A stretch of 64,000 nt of DNA, from assembly GCA_932521025.1 (NCBI GenBank), contig OW051472.1, forward strand, positions 1,550,001 to 1,614,000, in the 5' to 3' direction. A program made the translations under genes and the position numbers. Of this stretch, positions 59,250-64,000 are shown piece by piece (positions within the stretch are counted from its first letter, which is position 1; every line of letters starts with the position of its first letter). The notes under the pieces are model-generated. The model had not been told where the DNA came from and made no database searches. It saw only the letters and a program-made list of their open reading frames with translations. This DNA comes from Oscheius onirici (Eukaryota; Nematoda; Chromadorea; Rhabditida; Rhabditidae).

Positions 59250-61243
59250 ATGAACGACTCTTTCACAGATTGGCACGGCGCAGAAGCAAAAAAAAAAATA
59301 CTGGGGAAAAATGTTTCGGCATTGTGGTACATATAAGCTGTTGAAAACAATACGGTAAAAAATAGCTTCATTTTCATAAACTGACAGGTTTTTAAAATCC
59401 GAACTTGTGGAGAACCTTTTGATTTCACCGGTATGGTATAAAACGCTGAGGAACATTCGCTTACTAACTTTTCTGGTGGAAAAAAATTCTCTTTTTTGAA
59501 AAATGCAAATATTCTTCCAGTCTCTGCGACCTTGTTCACATTATTTACGAGGTGTAAATCGCTTGTTTGGTTCACCGATTGAGTATAGAATGCTTACAAA
59601 ACCGTGTGCTATATGAGAGTTTTTTCCTGCAAAAAAAAGGACAATATTTTTCGAATTCTACATCCTTACAGTACAGATCTAATCCCACTGAAGTTGCAAG
59701 AGAGAAAATCTTTTAGATTTGGAAATTGAGAACACGGCAGTGAAACGAGGAATATCTCCAGAGGACTGTTCAAAAACTTTTTCTGTTTCCCACTGTTGTT
59801 ATATAAGAGATCGAAGGCACAGTACTCATTGCTCTGGTCGACGTCGACGCCGAAATATTCAGTTTCATCAGGAAAACCAGCATTGATACGATATTTTGTC
59901 TTGACTGAGTATTCAACGTTTACACGCTACATATAACATGATACGCAGCCAAATCTTTGAAAAATGTTCAGTAGAAAAAAACCCGCGGCGATTTAATCTT
60001 TTCTTGAATAGATCCACAAAAAATTACTAACCTTTGAACAAGAAAACATGTTTCTTCCGGACTTTTAGGGCTTTTGGGGATGTGACCAGTACTCGCATAA
60101 AGTCTCGCATTATTTTGCTATCAAAAGATCCACCTGTTCATCGCTACTACTGTCCTCCCTAAGCCCAGGAAACAATGGCAGTTTGCAAATATGCTTGACC
60201 GTGGCAAAAAAAACTGTCTATAGATCGCCGAGTCACCTGTTAGCCAAGGCCGTTCGTACGACACGCGGTTGATGGCGATTGTCTCAAAATTGGAACACTT
60301 TTTTTGCTGGTGTCAGCAGCGGAGAAAAAGCGTTGTTATTGTTTGTTTTGAATCCATTTTTGGCTATTTTGGCTAACCACATTTGAAAAACTTTGTGGAG
60401 AATGGGGTGCACACTTCTTTTGTTCAGTTTCCGTTCTTTTTTTAGTTATTTTTTTCTATACAGCGAGGAAGCATCATAAACACTAGTCTCAAGCAGGTAT
60501 ATAGCCTCTTCGAAACATATTTTTTGGGACTACTCAGAGAGCGGAAGTAACAATTTTTTACCTTTTTTTAGCTACCAATTGAGAATCCACCCCGTAAAAC
60601 CGATAGAAAAAGTTTCAAAGGAGCGTAAACGAATGGTATTTTTTTATGTTTCAGCACTTTCTAATATTTTGCAGTGACAAGTTTACACGTTAGCTCAATA
60701 ACAACCGATTAGAAAATCGTGGGAGCCTGTCAGCAATAAAATACGTACGTGACGAGGGATACCGTAATCCCTAAATAGGGAAAAGGCGGGATACGACGGA
60801 AAAATAGAAGGAGAGAACTAACAGATCGTGACATTGAGATTATGGTTCAAAACAAGAGTAGAAAAATGGGATTTTTGCTTCGTGTGAAATTTTTTATTAG
60901 TGACTTCAGTGCAATTCGATTCCAATTTTTTTGTGTTTCACTTCGGACTTCGTATCGAAACCTAAAAATACGATTTTCTGACTCCAAAGAAAGCTTGCGG
61001 AAATTATTCTTTGATATGATCACAGCTCCTCTAGTGATGCTATTTTTCTTTCAAATGATTATGTAGAAACGTTGAAACATACTTTTTTCTCTTTATTTTT
61101 CCAAATCCCATAGTTTCTCTGCCAAAAACCCTCCTGTTAGCCCTTCACACCTGTTCCCTTTTCCACTTTTTGGCAACTATTCTAAAAAAATGTTTGCTAC
61201 ACCACTTTCTTAGGGTTCACAAAAAACTTGATTCTTTACTCAC

Positions 61244-61418
61244 CCTGTTTATTTCACCGGTAAAAAGAGCAAAATTTTCAGGATGCTGACCAACGAGACA
61301 CCTCCCATTCCAGTAGCGGAGGATGTCGTCCGATCGGTCTTTGAACTTGGCGGAAATCGTTTGTCCATTTTTGAGGTTGACGGAGTACTGGATATAGCTA
61401 GGAGCATCTTGACCAAAG
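61244..61418 (-). CDS. Possible exon, conflicting with a plus-strand reading
   Basis: On the minus strand the sequence encodes SYIQYSVNLKNGQTISAKFK, DRSDDILRYWNGRCLVGQHP, ENFALFTGEINR, with nematode-like codon use and a GTGAGT donor at 61243, but no T-rich acceptor. On the plus strand 61282-61418 has a good TTTTCAG acceptor and encodes MLTNETPPIPVAEDVVRSVF, then NRLSIFEVDGVLDIARSIL, ending in phase 1, as needed by the PAS exon at 62066. Both cannot be taken for granted. I slightly favour the minus reading on composition. Confidence 0.35.
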
Positions 61419-62065
61419 GTTTGTTGGGTTCCCAAAAATGGAGCGAAATTTTTTTTTTGAAAAGTGGTAGCAGCTCAAAAAGCTATTTCTCTAGACCAAA
61501 TTTTTACATAAAAAAAGAACAGTCCAAAGAATGGAAAAACTGTGCTTCCCGAAAAAAAAGGAAATAAAAATGTCTCATATTCTTCATTAGTCATCTGTAT
61601 TTCACAACCGCTGCTCTGATCAAAAACACGCGACTGAAAATAAGGTTTCAAAGACACTTCAAGATCCAGAAAGACTTTTTGAAGACAGTTTGAGACGCTT
61701 AATTGTTTCCACAAAAAGTGTAAAATTGAGACCGTGCAAACAAAAAAAGTAAAACACTGGAGACGGCAAGGGAGTGAGAGAGATCATAGACATGTTTCAT
61801 TGACTGCATTAGTTCAAATGGATTCTATTGGAACTCGCTCAAACAAAGAAAAAAAGTTCTTCTCTGTAATAGTCAACCTGTCTCCCTAGCTCTCAGCTAA
61901 TAAAAACTCACGGGTGCGTGGTTTGAGAATCTTAAATTGAGATGCACCAAATGTTTTCCCAGTTCTCCGACTAGTAAAATCAATAATAACTAAACTACTG
62001 TAATAACTTTGTGGCACACAAAGATGAAAAAAGTATGAAACCAGAAAAAAAAACATTTTTTTCAG

Positions 62066-64000
62066 GCTCGAATCCTGTCCAAGAAGAGAGTATTTCATCC
62101 TCATCTTCCTCCCATCCTTCTTCTTCGACCTCTTTTTGGTTCCTGCTCTCATCGACCGGCTCAATTGACTACGTTTCTGACAGTTCTTTGCCACTTCTTG
62201 GCTACCGTCCTGTGAGTTTTTTGTCTCTTTTGATTTTGAAGTTTTTGACCGTATATTGTAATGAATAAAAATTGGTTTCCAAACTTCTGCCTGCTAGTAA
62301 AGATTTTGATAAACTTATTTTTTCAGAATGAGCTCCGTCACAAGTCTGCATTTTCGATTGTGGCTATTAGAGATCATCACATCTTGCCGCCAATTCTGAA
62401 TGTTGGACCGAATACTTCAATGTCGTGTCGACTTCATCTTCTGAAAGAGAGCCAGGAGGCTCCTTTTGATGTAAGTTTGTGCTTTGAAAAAAACTGTTGT
62501 AGTAATTTCCAACAAAAGGAAAAGGGCAAAAGCATGAGGAAACATTGAAACAATCGAAGAGCTAGATTAGGCAAAAAAGTATATAAACACTTTGAAGCAA
62601 ACATCTTAATTGCCCCTTTTACCCCTAAAACTCGGTCGTTGAGAAAATGAAAACTTTTTCGTGAAATGTTTCAAAGAGTAGTTATTCCTCGGCATTGTGC
62701 AATGTCTCATTAGGACGATGAGTTGAGCTTAGAGAAGAAAATACATACCTAGACTGTATTTTTTAAACAAAATGATTCGTGGATGACTCAAGTAATCCTA
62801 CGGGGGAACGTTTTGTTACTGAAGACTTGTTATTCATGATTTTCAAAGTGGTCAAATGATAGCCACTAGTTTGACTGTTTTCACCCCTTTCTATTTTTGT
62901 TCGTCTAGCGCCGTCTGTATCTTCATTGTCTATCCCTCAAATCGTATCCTCGCAATGCTTTTTGTACAAAAAGCGCATTTTGGACAGCAACGAAATCTGT
63001 GAGGAGCGGTCAAGTTGTTGGTTCTTTTTTCGCATAACCCTGCTGCTTATTTCGTATTCTGGTGCCAGGCTTGTTGATTTTGCGGCGCAGCGCTGCTCCG
63101 CGCTTTTCAGCGCTGTCCACAGGGGCGCGCCGCGCCGCAGGATTCAGCGCCGGCCACAGAGGCGCGCCGCGCCGCAGAGGAATTTGAAAAACAAAATAGG
63201 TTTTTGCATTTTTAAGTGCTTTATACTCAATTTTTTCGACTTCTAGGTTGTTTTAATCGATTCAGCGTGAAAAAATACCCTAGAAAGGTCTAAATTTGAG
63301 GAGAAAACATGGAAAAGTGGAAGAATACACAGTTTATCAATCATTTTGCCTCTTTCTAAGGGATTTCTCTTCAATTTTTCTTCCTAAGGTATATTTCCAC
63401 GCTGAATCGATTAAAACGACCTAGACGTCGAAAAAATGAGTATAAAGCACGTAAAAATGCAAAAACCTATTTTGTTTCTCAATTCCTCTGCGGCGCGGCG
63501 CGCCTCTGTGGCCGGCGCTGAATCCTGCGGCGCGGCGCGCCCCTAGATCGGAGCGCTGAATTCTGCGGCGCGGCACAGCAATCAACAAGCCTGTCTGGTA
63601 CAGACTGAAGAAACATCATCGTTTCGAAGATTTGACTCTTACATGGAGAACTTGAAGCGAAATATCTTTTTCACTTCATAGGCTCACCTTCAAAAAAGTT
63701 TCATGAAGCAGACTTCAGTACGGGTAAGTCAAGCTGGGAATTAAAAAACGCTTCGACAAAAAATCGAAAAATAACTTTTCATCGATGGCCCAAAAAAAGA
63801 GGACATGACACTAGAAGTACTGCAAAAAAAAGGTTTAAAAGACAGTTCGTCTTGTTTATCGTCTATATTTTCAAAACTGTACGCGTTATTGAAATCTAAA
63901 GTCTCAGTATGCGTGTTACAAATTTTTAGGACATTTTGGAGCCCAGGAGAATAGCTGTACTAACAACTTTTCAACTTTTGCACTTTATCCTATTACTGGA
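62066..64000 (+). CDS. PAS-domain protein, 5' part, runs off the window
   Basis: Exons 62066-62211, 62327-62470, 62909-63008, 63682-63723 and 63930 to the edge join in phase. The first encodes a Ser-rich linker and a PAS core (STSFWFLLSSTGSIDYVSDS, then SLPLLGYRP). The second continues NELRHKSAFSIVAIRDHHIL and CRLHLLKESQEAPFD, the third RRLYLHCLSLKSYPRNAFC. PAS domains sense ligands or mediate dimerisation, and in animals this pattern is typical of bHLH-PAS transcription factors. A possible upstream exon, 61282-61418, has RLSIFEVDGVLDIARSIL, which could be an HLH second helix, but no basic region was found. The donor at 63009 (GTCAAG) is weak. The 3' end is missing. Confidence 0.65.
63066..63593. 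mobile_element. GC-rich foldback hAT-like element in the PAS gene
   Basis: The ends CAGGCTTGTTGATTTTGC and the inverted GCAATCAACAAGCCTG are flanked by TCTGGTGC (63058-63065) and TCTGGTAC (63594-63601), a duplication with one mismatch. The arms of about 200 bases carry GGCGCGCCGCGCCGCAG, giving a strong GC contrast with the AT-rich intron. The 56-base remnant at 34312 has the same ends. Confidence 0.88.

Noticed and set aside
1-64000. CRISPR arrays, bacterial operons, rRNA genes
   Set aside because: No regularly spaced identical repeats, no Shine-Dalgarno-led gene strings and no rRNA-like sequence. All real genes are split by nematode-type introns.

Overview
The window looks like nuclear DNA of a free-living nematode, most likely a Caenorhabditis relative. 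It is AT-rich and has small exons, introns with TTTTCAG acceptors and GTGAGT/GTAAGT donors (several only about 40 bases long), and nematode-type gene families. Nothing bacterial or viral is present. Exon models below were built by hand from splice signals and reading-phase agreement; no alignment could be run.

Reconstructed genes, left to right: (1) 11479-12557 (+), a doubtful two-exon secreted-peptide gene whose signal peptide has no ATG. (2) 12690-17948 (+), a five-exon type I membrane protein of 190 residues with three small EGF-like units. (3) 19099-28038 (-), an eleven-exon type B carboxylesterase of 549 residues with signal peptide, GHSMGG nucleophile elbow and C-terminal membrane anchor, followed by a decayed second copy of its last exons. 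(4) 31649-38816 (+), a twelve-exon ATG16 autophagy protein of 537 residues (coiled coil plus WD40), whose eleventh exon has a 94-base tandem duplication of its 3' splice site. (5) 40424-41614 (-), a two-exon, 107-residue Cys-rich single-pass membrane protein, with two more orphan exons of matching phase upstream (43192-43337 and 44541-44642). (6) 62066 to the right edge (+), a PAS-domain protein running off the window. A short segment at 61244-61418 has plausible coding sequence on both strands.

Between and inside the genes the DNA is crowded with non-autonomous DNA transposons and foldback elements. Several can be delimited to the base by target-site duplications: 39093-39486, 47374-48297, 63066-63593, 34312-34367, 16383-16865 and 8380-8644 (hAT-like, 8-base duplications, two of them with one mismatch), 56795-57450 (mariner-like, TA) and 55006-55465 (TTAA). 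There are also tRNA-headed SINE-like repeats and one non-LTR reverse transcriptase relic.

The most striking large-scale signal is the heptamer TGTTTCA (either strand), hand-counted at about 60 copies against roughly 14 expected from base composition. It forms runs of one orientation in intergenic and intronic DNA rich in A- and T-tracts. TGTTTCA is most of the core CTGTTTCA of the upstream (Ruby) motif of nematode 21U-RNA (piRNA) genes. The window therefore reads as part of a piRNA-producing domain in which a few protein genes are embedded, although no small-RNA data support this here.
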